Shown here piece by piece: positions 24,851 to 32,869 of a stretch of 64,000 bases of DNA. Made by a program: the position numbers and the translations under genes. The DNA is taken from contig JACKPP010000002.1 of assembly GCA_024233455.1 (NCBI GenBank), positions 372,001 through 436,000 on the forward strand, in the 5' to 3' direction. Each line of letters begins with the position of its first letter. Positions within the stretch are counted from its first letter, which is position 1. The notes under the pieces were generated by a model, which was not told the DNA's origin, ran no database searches, and saw only the letters and a program-made list of their open reading frames with translations. The DNA is from Chlamydiales bacterium (GTDB taxonomy: Bacteria > Chlamydiota > Chlamydiia > Chlamydiales > JACKPQ01).

Positions 24851-24862
24851 CGCGTATACGCG
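24851..24862. promoter_or_regulatory. Second palindrome upstream of the operon
   Basis: CGCGTATACGCG is a 12-bp perfect palindrome sharing the CGTATACG core with the promoter palindrome; the centres are 64 bp apart, close to six helical turns. It is a candidate second MarR site. Confidence 0.5.
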
Positions 24863-24911
24863 ACTATGTACAATAAGCTCATCCTTTAAAATCATAGAGA
24901 TCTTACAAGGT

Positions 24912-25283
24912 TCAAACTCTCAAGTAGACTTCATGCCACAAAATGATTTTGTTATGTCCATTGAATTTCAAAATCAGAATAGCTTCGAAATTTTCTTCTG
25001 TGTCATTTGTTCGAATAATCTGCGCCTTTAAAGGAATCACTACATGCATCCTATCCTCAATAAAATCACCAAATTTGTAGCTAATTTTACGAATCGTTGA
25101 TCGAAACTGATTTAAAAATTCAAAGTAATTGTTATAATTCGCTTCATACTGTTTTCCGTTAGCAATTACTAAAAATGAATCTGCAAAATAATCAGCAATA
25201 TCAGATTTTTTTAAATGGGCAGTAAAAACCAAATTGGCAACGTTCCATTCAAAAAGATTTTTGGCAATTTGTGTGTATTTCAT
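24912..25283 (-). CDS. SnoaL/NTF2-like protein
   Basis: From the ATG at 25283 the protein has 123 residues with the cone-shaped NTF2-like pattern: an N-terminal helix pair, YFADSFLVIANGKQYEANYNNYFEFL, and a strand-rich half ending EAILILKFNGHNKIILWHEVYL. Such folds serve as small isomerases or binding proteins. An ATG 81 bases upstream is in frame, but that extension is encoded by the ssrA-derived repeat at 25330-25355, so it is probably not part of the original gene. Confidence 0.6.
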   Translation of the reverse strand: MKYTQIAKNLFEWNVANLVFTAHLKKSDIADYFADSFLVIANGKQYEANYNNYFEFLNQFRSTIRKISYKFGDFIEDRMHVVIPLKAQIIRTNDTEENFEAILILKFNGHNKIILWHEVYLRV

Positions 25284-25329
25284 AACTGTTAATAGCCTTT
25301 TAACATCCTCAAATTTTTTTGTACTTATA

Positions 25330-25355
25330 GTTCTGCACGCATCTCTCCACATCCA
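25330..25355 (+). repeat. ssrA 3'-end-like direct repeat, copy 2
   Basis: gttctgcacgcatctctcca begins this 26-bp stretch, which matches 26427-26452 at 23 of 26 positions and resembles the tmRNA T-arm/acceptor end at 20488-20511. It is a likely attachment-site scar. Confidence 0.6.
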
Positions 25356-25356
25356 A

Positions 25357-25536
25357 ATTGACAAAGCCGTGACGATTTTCGGCTTTTTTTATTTGATTGC
25401 CGCCAAAGCCAATTTGGCAGAAACGTTTTTTTATGATGACTGGCTTCATATTCCTCAAAAGGATATCTCAGGATGGAAAATAGAGAAAAGTCTATTTATT
25501 AATGGGCGAAAAATGGGGGTAGGTCAAACACAATAA
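25357..25536 (+). pseudogene. C-terminal gene fragment after the ssrA-like repeat
   Basis: The open frame reads IAAKANLAETFFYDDWLHIP and then QKDISGWKIEKSLFINGRK to a stop at 25534-25536. It looks like real protein, but the frame upstream runs through the repeat and then antisense to the NTF2-like gene. I read it as the tail of a gene truncated at the repeat. Family not recognised. Confidence 0.4.
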
Positions 25537-25616
25537 TGAATTGAAACTATACTTTAATTCTATTTTTCTCTACATTGGTTAGCAGTTAATAATTTTTATT
25601 TAAGGAGTATTTTAAT

Positions 25617-26387
25617 ATGGCAAAAGTTGATAATTCAATGGCAAAAGTTGATAGTTCAAATATTGTTTTTCACCCCCATGTACAAACTTTTCAATCTTGC
25701 TTGTTTCAACCCGCAAACAATCAATGGACAAATTCTATCCAAAAACTAATAGCACTGCTAGAAACCTCTCCATTTATCTTCGCCGCCACATTGGGTCCCA
25801 AAGTTTACACGGAAGACCCTTTCGAGTTGAAAGATAAAGTTAATGGAATATCCGTCTATGGTTGGAAACCTGATAGCAACCGCCAAGAAACTACGCCTAA
25901 ATGCTTTTTCATCTTAGGTGCTCAGGTCCGCGATGAAAGAGAGCTGGTCTACTATGCCTCTGCACAAGGAGATACCCTACTGAGAGGGAATTTCCGCAGA
26001 GATCCCACCGATGATAAAATCTATGTGGTCAGTTTTAGACGGTTCCAAGAATCTGTAACGTTTTTTGCTCTTCCTCCTGAGCTAATGGCCTCCTTCCCCA
26101 CTCAGCGAGTAGAGCTTACCCCAGAAGAAACTGTCTGGTTTAACCGGTTTCTTGAATTCCCCATTGATACTACCTTGGGAACGCGCCAAGAAGAGTGCAA
26201 AGCCCTTGCCCAGGAGGCATTTGATAGCTTCAAACAGCAGTTTAGCGGTGATAGCATCCTTGCCAAAGAGGCCTTAGTTCACATTTGCGATGCGATGCTT
26301 AATCGTCCCGAAACCCGTCAATACCATGGCAATTTAGAGAGGGCTTGGAATGGTGTAGGTGACGAAGTAGCCATTTGGGGATGGTAA
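25617..26387 (+). CDS. Hypothetical protein bracketed by ssrA-like repeats
   Basis: The 256-residue protein has no signal peptide or membrane helix. The N-terminus repeats MAKVDxS twice (MAKVDNSMAKVDSSN), so the second Met may be the older start. The body has regions QKLIALLETSPFIFAATLGP and KIYVVSFRRFQESVTFFALPPE and a helical C-terminal part ending DEVAIWGW. I do not recognise the family. AAGGAG lies upstream of the first ATG. It is the only complete gene between the two ssrA-like repeats, so it is candidate cargo of a small insertion. Confidence 0.7.
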   Translation: MAKVDNSMAKVDSSNIVFHPHVQTFQSCLFQPANNQWTNSIQKLIALLETSPFIFAATLGPKVYTEDPFELKDKVNGISVYGWKPDSNRQETTPKCFFILGAQVRDERELVYYASAQGDTLLRGNFRRDPTDDKIYVVSFRRFQESVTFFALPPELMASFPTQRVELTPEETVWFNRFLEFPIDTTLGTRQEECKALAQEAFDSFKQQFSGDSILAKEALVHICDAMLNRPETRQYHGNLERAWNGVGDEVAIWGW

Positions 26388-26426
26388 TTCACAATCAATT
26401 TTGTCGCAAATTCCCCCCAATCAAAA

Positions 26427-26486
26427 GTTCTGAACGCATCTCTTCACCTCCATCCCATTTAAGGCTTCAGTTTCATGACTGAGGCC
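26427..26486 (+). repeat. ssrA 3'-end-like direct repeat, copy 3
   Basis: The string atctcttcacctccat matches the tmRNA end ttctctccacctccat at 14 of 16 bases. It is followed by aaggcttcag, identical to the first arm of ssrA terminator 1. This is the far boundary of the 6-kb island. Confidence 0.75.
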
Positions 26487-26489
26487 TTA
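26461..26489. terminator. Hybrid ssrA-type terminator
   Basis: The left arm AAGGCTTCAGT equals that of ssrA terminator 1; the rest, TTCATGACTGAGGCC, resembles terminator 2. Together they form an 11-bp stem with one G-T pair, as if two tandem hairpins had recombined. Confidence 0.7.
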
Positions 26490-26490
26490 T

Positions 26491-26622
26491 CTAGTCCATA
26501 AAATTTGCGAAAAAAACAAGAGGCTTTTCGCTGCTTACTTTCACTTCTAGCTGCGAGACATCTGCAAATTGAGTTGATATTGGTGTTTCTTTGAAATCTT
26601 TGATAGCAATCCTTACAATCTA
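26491..26622 (-). pseudogene. Short C-terminal gene remnant next to the island boundary
   Basis: On the minus strand IAIKDFKETPISTQFADVS and then EVKVSSEKPLVFFANFMD read openly to a stop two bases from the terminator hairpin. There is no start codon in frame, and the 5' side is cut by a stop within the end of the adjacent methyltransferase gene. It is possibly the tail of the gene that once lay beside ssrA. Confidence 0.3.
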
Positions 26623-27518
26623 TCTGGTTTTACAGCCATCAACATAAACGCATCGACTTGATATATACATTGACTATTTGAAGGCTGCTTTTCGGACGTG
26701 GCCTCTAAATAGAGATTAGCAATGCGGGCAGCACAGCTTTTTTGAAGCTCAAAGGGAAGTAACTTTAACTGTTGAGCGCAGGCCAAAATCCAATTTTCAA
26801 ATGCCTTAGAATTCTGAAAGTAATAATTGAAGTTTTGTACATCCATGAGTACAACCTGAAATCCAATTCTCTCCAGTTGTTTTTTTGTACTCTCTGGCTG
26901 AACAATATTCCAGCCTACCTCTGCCACCGGTTCTTTAAAATAATCTGCCCAGGGCTTTTCCTCCATGGCTTGAGCAAATGCACCATCTAGCGGATCATCA
27001 AAACCTGTTTCAGCAGCAAACATGCATCCTAACCACCCCATTGGCTTTAAGACATCATACATCCTTTGAAACGCACTTTCATGATCCAATACCCAGTGAA
27101 GACAGGAAAAAGAGGTAATAGCGTCAACACTGTTAGATTGAATAGTTTTTAGCTGTTCCACGTTATCAACGGAGAACATCACCTGGGAATTGCCAAAATG
27201 ATTGTTGGCAAAACTTATCATATCGGCTGAAGCGTCTATTCCTAAAATGCGAATGCTGTCAAAACTATTTAGTATAGAAGTGGTGATGCGACCATTGCCA
27301 CACCCTAGGTCTAAAAGAAAAGCGTCTGGTTGAAGTGAAAATTGGTTCTTAAGAAGGTTTAAAAAATTTTGCGCTATTGTTTGCTGCAAACGAGAATTTT
27401 CGTCATAACACTCAGCCTTCCATAAATCCATGTCTACCTCTAGATTTGAAGCATTTAAATAATTAGCGAAAAGGCAAATGATTATTATGTAAATACTTCT
27501 ACTTTTACTTGATGGCAT
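26613..27518 (-). CDS. Class I methyltransferase with N-terminal signal-like segment
   Basis: Motif I is LLDLGCGNGRI near residue 70, with ILGIDASADMI, AITSFSCLHWVLDHESAF and VLKPMGWLGCMF following, the pattern of trans-aconitate methyltransferase-like proteins. It is unusual in carrying a hydrophobic N-terminus (SIYIIIICLFANYLNAS) that looks like a signal peptide or anchor; cytosolic methyltransferases lack one. The ATG at 27518 overlaps the SDR stop by 14 bases, implying coupled translation; earlier in-frame starts lie deeper in the SDR gene. Confidence 0.8.
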   Translation of the reverse strand: MPSSKSRSIYIIIICLFANYLNASNLEVDMDLWKAECYDENSRLQQTIAQNFLNLLKNQFSLQPDAFLLDLGCGNGRITTSILNSFDSIRILGIDASADMISFANNHFGNSQVMFSVDNVEQLKTIQSNSVDAITSFSCLHWVLDHESAFQRMYDVLKPMGWLGCMFAAETGFDDPLDGAFAQAMEEKPWADYFKEPVAEVGWNIVQPESTKKQLERIGFQVVLMDVQNFNYYFQNSKAFENWILACAQQLKLLPFELQKSCAARIANLYLEATSEKQPSNSQCIYQVDAFMLMAVKPDRL

Positions 27519-28317
27519 CAAACACATTTTTCTCAATGTCTCCTTGTCGATGAAGATCGGTAAGTGAAGCCTGAGCCTGAGGAAAAACAACCAATTCTGC
27601 AACATTCACGTGGGGTGGCCGTGTTGCGCAATAGATAACTGCATCAGCGATATCCTCAGCACTTAATGGTTGGAATCCTTGATAGAATTTTTTAGCTTTG
27701 ATTTTATCATTCCACCGAACTTCGCTAAACTCTGTCTCAACTGCTCCTGGATCAACTTCGCTGACTCGAATAGCAGTTCCCATTAAATCCATACGAATTG
27801 ATTTACTAAGAGCCCTTACGGCATATTTTGTTGCACAATAGACATTTCCCGAAACGTAACACCCATGGCCTGCAACAGAGCCGATATTAATGATATGGCC
27901 ATGGTTCTTTTGTTGCATGGCGGGTAGTACAGCTTTTGTTACATAGAGGAGCCCCTTAACATTCGTATCGATCATTGTATCCCAGTTACTAACTTGGCCC
28001 TCTTGAATTTTATCTGACGCTAAAGCAAGGCCGGCGTTGTTGACTAGAACATCAATTTCGATTTTGTCTGTTTCCAGTTTCTTAAACACTGCTTGAACTT
28101 GTTCATAACTTCGAATATCCAGCTGAATTGGAACGCAAGAAATTCCATATTCTGATGAAAGCTCCTCGGCAAGAGTTTTTAAGCGGTCTTCTCTTCGAGC
28201 TGTAATGACAATATCAGCACCAAGTGCTGCAAATTGCTCTGCACAGGATTTACCAATGCCGCTCGATGCCCCTGTAATAAAAACTGTGCTCCCTTTCATC
28301 CTTTTTTCTTTCATCAT
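27505..28317 (-). CDS. Short-chain dehydrogenase/reductase, YdfG-like
   Basis: Classical SDR of 270 residues: TGASSGIGK (NADP-binding loop near residue 15), NNAGLAL, NIGSVAGHGCY with catalytic Ser, and YCATKYAVRALSK with catalytic Tyr and Lys, then DPGAVETEF. RREDR after the second strand suits NADP. The C-terminal part resembles E. coli YdfG, which oxidises 3-hydroxy acids. It is followed by an overlapping methyltransferase gene. Confidence 0.9.
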   Translation of the reverse strand: MMKEKRMKGSTVFITGASSGIGKSCAEQFAALGADIVITARREDRLKTLAEELSSEYGISCVPIQLDIRSYEQVQAVFKKLETDKIEIDVLVNNAGLALASDKIQEGQVSNWDTMIDTNVKGLLYVTKAVLPAMQQKNHGHIINIGSVAGHGCYVSGNVYCATKYAVRALSKSIRMDLMGTAIRVSEVDPGAVETEFSEVRWNDKIKAKKFYQGFQPLSAEDIADAVIYCATRPPHVNVAELVVFPQAQASLTDLHRQGDIEKNVFDAIK

Positions 28318-28665
28318 TTACCTCTAGATATTCCACACTTTTTTGAACTTACCAAACATATTTGGCAAAAGTATTTTTCAAAGTGCAACCATGGCAAAAA
28401 ACCGACAGAAAAGCTACAAAATTTGTGGTTATATTGAATTAAATATATGCGCATAGGGCGAAAGAACGTCCATTTTTGAGCCTAGGATCGTTCTGCTATG
28501 GCTGCATCTAGATGATACACATCGATGATTCTAGTGATTGCGCACCCCTGCAAATCGTTTTTGCATACAATTTCTTCGGTTTTGCTAACCATCCCAAAGC
28601 AACCACTCCTTTAGGAAACCGACCAGTTGTATTCCCGGAGTTTTTGCCATAACCGACATGAGTGC

Positions 28666-28860
28666 CTATCTCAATTTTTGCTCGATTTCTTCCCTTAACA
28701 ATCTTGGATTTACATCGACCAAATTGTCTCCAATACCCCAAGTTAGAGTATGCGTTTCAGGATCAATCCGTACATTTTTAAATTTGCTTTAACTGGCTCA
28801 TCCATTCTTCTAGGTTTGGTTGTTCCCACGCAATCTCAAGATACCGAATCGGTTTTAATG
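28666..28860 (-). pseudogene. Decayed coding region
   Basis: Two protein-like stretches lie in different frames on the minus strand: PIRYLEIAWEQPNLEEWMSQ, then NVRIDPETHTLTWGIGDNLV to a stop at 28668-28666. The second recalls DUF2442-type proteins (VDPETxTLxW), but the match is short. In the gap 28318-28854 I see nothing else that looks coding or regulatory. Confidence 0.35.
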
Positions 28861-29823
28861 GTCTTTAGCATCCTTCGTCAATAAGAACCTGGCGCACATC
28901 TTGCTTGCTCCTACCGCCCACCCACATCCCCCTGCAATTGCAACAGAATGAAATGGATCTACTGATTCATCGACAACCACCGCGCGGCTATCACGAATCC
29001 AAGCAACGCTGGAAAGATAGCGTCGAGCAAGGGATGCATCAGAAAGCGGCTGCCAGCTGGTTCCCCCATTGTTTGTGACGATGATATTTGATTGCGGGCC
29101 GCCAGTAGGAGAGCAATAATCGCCCCCGACAGCAATGCCTGTGTCTCTATCCGAGAAGGCCAAAGAAAAAATCCCTGATGAAGGACTGCTTAACTGCATT
29201 GGAGTCTCTACAACCGTCCAATGATCACCTCGATCAGCGGAGCAAAAAACGCGTGCAAACTCTCCTCCGCCAGTAGCAAACCAGACATTTTTTGATCCCT
29301 GTACAGCAAGACAAGAGTTGCTGGCAGCAAAGACTTTTTCTCCCTTGAACGCAAAGGGCATCTCTGTAGGATTTAGCCTCTCCCATGTTGCTCCGGCATC
29401 CTCTGTCCTAAATAACACAAATCGATCTTCCAGCGGATCACCAAGCAAGATTCCATGATTTGCATCCCAAAAGACCATTGCATTAAAGAATATACCAGGT
29501 TCTTTTGGAAATAGAACAAGATCCCAATGCTTCCCCCCATTAACCGTTCGATAAACTCTCGATAATGCTTTGTCTGCAGGCCCTGCGCTCATTGCACAAA
29601 CAGTGCCTGGATTACATATACAAAGAGCTCGAAAATCCAATTGTTCAGCACCAGCGATATGATATGAAAACCAACTTCTTCCACCATCGTCTGTCTTGGC
29701 AATCCTCCCTTGCGTGCCTCCAACCCAGGCCACATTTTCGTCCAACGCAGCAAGCGCTCTTAAATCTCCCACTCCATCGATATCAAAAGTTTCGAGTGTG
29801 ACTCCTTGAAAAGTCTGAACCAC
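28855..29823 (-). CDS. BNR/YCF48-like beta-propeller protein
   Basis: Repeated blocks of the sialidase/YCF48 type are seen: TDDGGRSWF, TVNGGKHWD, TEDAGATWE, SADRGDHWT and TNNGGTSWQ, about 50-60 residues apart, which build a propeller of six or seven blades. Related proteins are extracellular or periplasmic and annotated as oxidoreductase or glycosyl hydrolase. The GTG start gives 322 residues. In-frame codons continue upstream through FVWPPFPVSASC, resembling the end of a lipoprotein signal with lipobox Cys, but no start codon precedes them before the TAA of the rhuM fragment. The true N-terminus was probably lost at that junction. Confidence 0.75.
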   Translation of the reverse strand: MVQTFQGVTLETFDIDGVGDLRALAALDENVAWVGGTQGRIAKTDDGGRSWFSYHIAGAEQLDFRALCICNPGTVCAMSAGPADKALSRVYRTVNGGKHWDLVLFPKEPGIFFNAMVFWDANHGILLGDPLEDRFVLFRTEDAGATWERLNPTEMPFAFKGEKVFAASNSCLAVQGSKNVWFATGGGEFARVFCSADRGDHWTVVETPMQLSSPSSGIFSLAFSDRDTGIAVGGDYCSPTGGPQSNIIVTNNGGTSWQPLSDASLARRYLSSVAWIRDSRAVVVDESVDPFHSVAIAGGCGWAVGASKMCARFLLTKDAKDH

Positions 29824-29898
29824 AGGCTCTTTGCAACTTGCCGAAACTGGAAAAGGCGGCCATACAAAGGCAGGTCCTACAGAATTTGCTATCTTATT

Positions 29899-30063
29899 TT
29901 AAGTCTCCTTAAAAAGTGGATGGAGCGTGATATTTTGAGGAGTCGTTTGAAAAAGGGTTGCAATTTCTGCTTGAGACATCCAAACAGTCCCCTCTACAGG
30001 GAATAGCTGTATAGAAGCTTTACCATCTTCGGTGGTGTAGAGAATCATTTCACCAGCATTCAT
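29899..30063 (-). pseudogene. Truncated rhuM-family gene (N-terminal 54 codons)
   Basis: It starts with ATG behind gagg and reads MILYTTEDGKASIQLFPVEG, then VWMSQAEIATLFQTTPQNI, the characteristic opening of RhuM-family virulence/toxin-like proteins, which are normally about 340 residues. It then breaks off at LFKET-stop. The break coincides with the truncated 5' side of the BNR-repeat gene, so one deletion probably removed the rest of both. RhuM genes are common in mobile islands. Confidence 0.7.
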
Positions 30064-30248
30064 TCGGCGTTTTCCTCATAAAATTTAAGATTTGGATTAT
30101 AGGGAATTTTGAGTTTTTCCCAATGGAAAATTCTAAGCGTGTACGGAATGTAAAAAAGATTTCATAACAAATGAAAGATGTTCAGGTTGATCATATGGCT
30201 ATGTTGACTCTCAGTTTCATCCAAAACATCCCCTGAGGTTTTTGTCCA

Positions 30249-31703
30249 TCAAGATTGCTTTAGCCCCTTTTTGATTCTCTCTCCAATATCCTGGTCAATG
30301 TTGCTCCAGTACTCTAATGCCCGCTTAATAATTGGCTCTGATACACCCTTCTTGAGATGCCCAACGACATTTGAAACCAGTCGATCACGCTGCTCATCAT
30401 CCATGACTTTGCGCACTAGGTCACCTGCCTGGCTCCAATCATCATCGTCCTTTCTTAGGGTGTAGGCAGCACGGACAAACTCACCACTTGCTCCCCATAC
30501 TTCGAACTGGGGATAGCGCTTCCCATCCGCTTTTGGCCCTCCCTTTGAGTTTGGTGCATATACCGGATCAGAGACATTCTCTACGCGCATTGCTCCATCC
30601 TTACTGTAACTATGAAAAGGGCACTTTGGATGATTGACCGGAATCTGTTTATAGTTGACCCCTAGGCGGGCACGATGCGCATCAGCATAAGAAAAAAGGC
30701 GGGCAAGAAGCATTTTATCTGGGCTGGGGCCTACCCCCGGCACCATGTTATTTGGCTCAAAAGCAGCCTGCTCGATCTCTGTATGAAAATCACTAGGATT
30801 TCGATTCAGCGTTAAGCGACCAACCTCTTGCAGAGGATAATCACTATGGGGCCAAATTTTAGTTAAATCAAATGGATTTAGCCTGTATGAGGAAGCCTCC
30901 TCAAATGGCATAATCTGTACATTAAGTGTCCAGCTTGGGTGATCTCCACGTTTGATGGACTCAAATAAATCGCGACGATGATAGTCAGCATCGACTCCAG
31001 CTAAACGGTCAGCCTCATCTTGGGAAAGAAAATCTATACCCTGGTCTGTCTTAAAATGGTATTTTACAAAGAAGCGTTCGCCATCTGCATTGGCCCACAT
31101 GTATGTATGGCTAGAATAGCCATTCATATGCCTCCACGTCTTCGGAATCCCGCGATCCCCCATAAGCCACGTCACTTGGTGGGCCGACTCAGGTGAAAGT
31201 GTCCAAAAATCCCACTGCATATCGTTGTCCCGCAAGCCATTATCTGCACGTCGTTTCTGAGAGCGAATAAAGTGTTGGAACTTCATCGGATCGCGCACGA
31301 AAAATACCGGAGTGTTGTTTCCTACCATATCGTAAATACCCTCGCTGGTATAAAACTTTACAGCAAAGCCACGTGGATCACGCCAAGTATCAGGACTTCC
31401 TTGTTCTCCGGCGACTGTTGAGAAGCGCACTAATGTGTCAGTTTTGATGCCAGGTTGAAAAAGTGCCGCCTTGGTATAAGCACTGACGTCTTTAGTCACC
31501 TCAAAATAACCAAAAGCCCCTGATCCTTTTGCATGGGGTTGACGTTCAGGAATTTTTTCGCGGTTGAAATTGGCCATCTGTTCAATCAGGTAATGATCCT
31601 GTAGTAATATAGGGCCATCGGGCCCAACTGTAAGAGAAAATTCATCACTGGGAACAGGAATCCCTGCATCATTTGTGGTAGGTTTGAAGTTATCGTCTTT
31701 CAT
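30249..31703 (-). CDS. katA: Monofunctional heme catalase
   Basis: Converts hydrogen peroxide to water and oxygen. The catalytic His is in RQPHAKGSGAFGYF (His57), the Asn in GNNTPVFF (Asn130), and the heme-ligand Tyr in RLFSYADAHRARLG (Tyr339). At 484 residues it belongs to the small-subunit (clade 3) catalases. Chlamydia lacks catalase while several amoeba-associated chlamydiae have one, which helps place the organism. It appears to be a single-gene unit with aggaggtcc before the ATG. Confidence 0.96.
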   Translation of the reverse strand: MKDDNFKPTTNDAGIPVPSDEFSLTVGPDGPILLQDHYLIEQMANFNREKIPERQPHAKGSGAFGYFEVTKDVSAYTKAALFQPGIKTDTLVRFSTVAGEQGSPDTWRDPRGFAVKFYTSEGIYDMVGNNTPVFFVRDPMKFQHFIRSQKRRADNGLRDNDMQWDFWTLSPESAHQVTWLMGDRGIPKTWRHMNGYSSHTYMWANADGERFFVKYHFKTDQGIDFLSQDEADRLAGVDADYHRRDLFESIKRGDHPSWTLNVQIMPFEEASSYRLNPFDLTKIWPHSDYPLQEVGRLTLNRNPSDFHTEIEQAAFEPNNMVPGVGPSPDKMLLARLFSYADAHRARLGVNYKQIPVNHPKCPFHSYSKDGAMRVENVSDPVYAPNSKGGPKADGKRYPQFEVWGASGEFVRAAYTLRKDDDDWSQAGDLVRKVMDDEQRDRLVSNVVGHLKKGVSEPIIKRALEYWSNIDQDIGERIKKGLKQS

Positions 31704-31801
31704 AGCAGGACCTCCCTAGGTGCTAAATTTCTTTACTTATACTGGATTAAATATTCTGTTGGTACTTTTGAGTTATTTAGGAGATAAATTCCATTAACCG
31801 A

Positions 31802-32482
31802 TTAGAAATAAGTGAGCCAAAAACGAAGAAGTGAGGTGACTGCTTGGGGCATTTCAAGCGGACTCATGTGTCCGGAATCCTCCACAATGGCAAGCTTTGC
31901 GTTCGGCATTTTTTCAGCCAACTCCATATGCTCTTCAAGTGAAAAATTTTGGTCTTGGGCTGCATGGATAACTAAGGCAGGACAACGGATTGTTGGTAGA
32001 ATATACTCACAGGACTTTCGGTTCATCATTGCCTCTTCCTGACAAATGAACGTTTCACAGCCGACATCTAAAAACATGTTTTCAACCTCCTGCTTGATGA
32101 GAGGATTTTGAGTAAACAAACCAGCAATATCTCTTGCAATCTCCTTAAATTGCCCCTTGCTACTTCTTAGAATCATCTCTTGGCGCCTGATCTTCTTTTC
32201 ATTGGAATCATCCCTGGCACTCGTATTGAGTAAACAAAGTTTGGTAACGCGAGAAGGGGCAGCGCGCAGAATCTCGATACAAAGCCATCCGCCCATGGAA
32301 TGCCCGGCCAACGCGAATTTTGGAGGGGCAACTTTTAAAAAAGCTTCCACCATCTTTTCAGAACTATTTTGGGTTGGAGAAAAAATTTCGATTTCAGCAA
32401 TTTCATCTAGATGCCTGGCTTGGTGTTGCCATAGAGAGGCATTCGATAGAAGTCCTGAAATAAGAACCAAGGGAGTTTTCAT
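31802..32482 (-). CDS. Alpha/beta hydrolase
   Basis: The 226-residue fold shows GHSMGGW (nucleophile Ser near residue 62), HAAQDQNFSLEEH (acid) and DSGHMSPLEMP (His), a complete triad. Strand VLISGLLSNASLWQ provides the oxyanion site. It resembles small esterases or MhpC/BioH-like hydrolases; substrate unknown. The downstream catalase gene is on the same strand, about 100 bases away. Confidence 0.85.
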   Translation of the reverse strand: MKTPLVLISGLLSNASLWQHQARHLDEIAEIEIFSPTQNSSEKMVEAFLKVAPPKFALAGHSMGGWLCIEILRAAPSRVTKLCLLNTSARDDSNEKKIRRQEMILRSSKGQFKEIARDIAGLFTQNPLIKQEVENMFLDVGCETFICQEEAMMNRKSCEYILPTIRCPALVIHAAQDQNFSLEEHMELAEKMPNAKLAIVEDSGHMSPLEMPQAVTSLLRFWLTYF

Positions 32483-32514
32483 GGATTTTCACCACCCTCG
32501 CATAGGCTAGTCAT

Positions 32515-32865
32515 TTAATTGCACTTTTTGACGAATTCAGACTTTAGCATCATTGATCCAAAACCCTTTACTTTGGCTTCAATGTTATGCCCATTGACCT
32601 CTTCTACCAAACGAATATCTTTCACTTTTACCCCAGCCTTCAGTGCCGAAGAGGCTCCTTTGACTTTGAGATCCTTAACGATGACTACATCATCGCCATC
32701 TTGAAGAAGATTGCCATGTGCATCTTTTACACTGAGCTCGTGCTTAATCTCTTCGGCCCCCGAATCCTTGACCCATTCGTAACCGCATTCTGGACAGATG
32801 CATAGAGGCCCATCTTCATACGTAAATTCAGAGCCGCACTTGACACAGCTTGGGAGTTTTTCCAT
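32515..32865 (-). CDS. PhnA/YjdM-family zinc-ribbon protein
   Basis: An N-terminal zinc ribbon (CVKCGSEFTYEDGPLCICPECG) is followed by the PhnA domain with DGDDVVIVKDLKVKG and VKGFGSMMLKSEFVKK. The length of 116 residues equals E. coli YjdM. Despite the old alkylphosphonate-uptake name, its role is unclear. The start is set by AAGGA before ATG at 32865; the preceding gene's stop is only a few bases upstream, so the pair is an operon. Confidence 0.9.
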   Translation of the reverse strand: MEKLPSCVKCGSEFTYEDGPLCICPECGYEWVKDSGAEEIKHELSVKDAHGNLLQDGDDVVIVKDLKVKGASSALKAGVKVKDIRLVEEVNGHNIEAKVKGFGSMMLKSEFVKKCN

Positions 32866-32869
32866 TATT

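Noticed and set aside
25234..25536. 100-residue frame on the plus strand starting with ATG
   Set aside because: Its first half runs antisense to the NTF2-like gene and through the ssrA-like repeat; only the last 60 codons look like real protein and are listed as a fragment.
26101..26387. Fusion of two genes in the 256-residue unknown protein
   Set aside because: There is no change of frame, composition or internal start that would support a fusion.
28508..28741. 77-residue minus-strand frame
   Set aside because: A shifted frame of the decayed region reads more like protein here, so this frame is probably a shadow.
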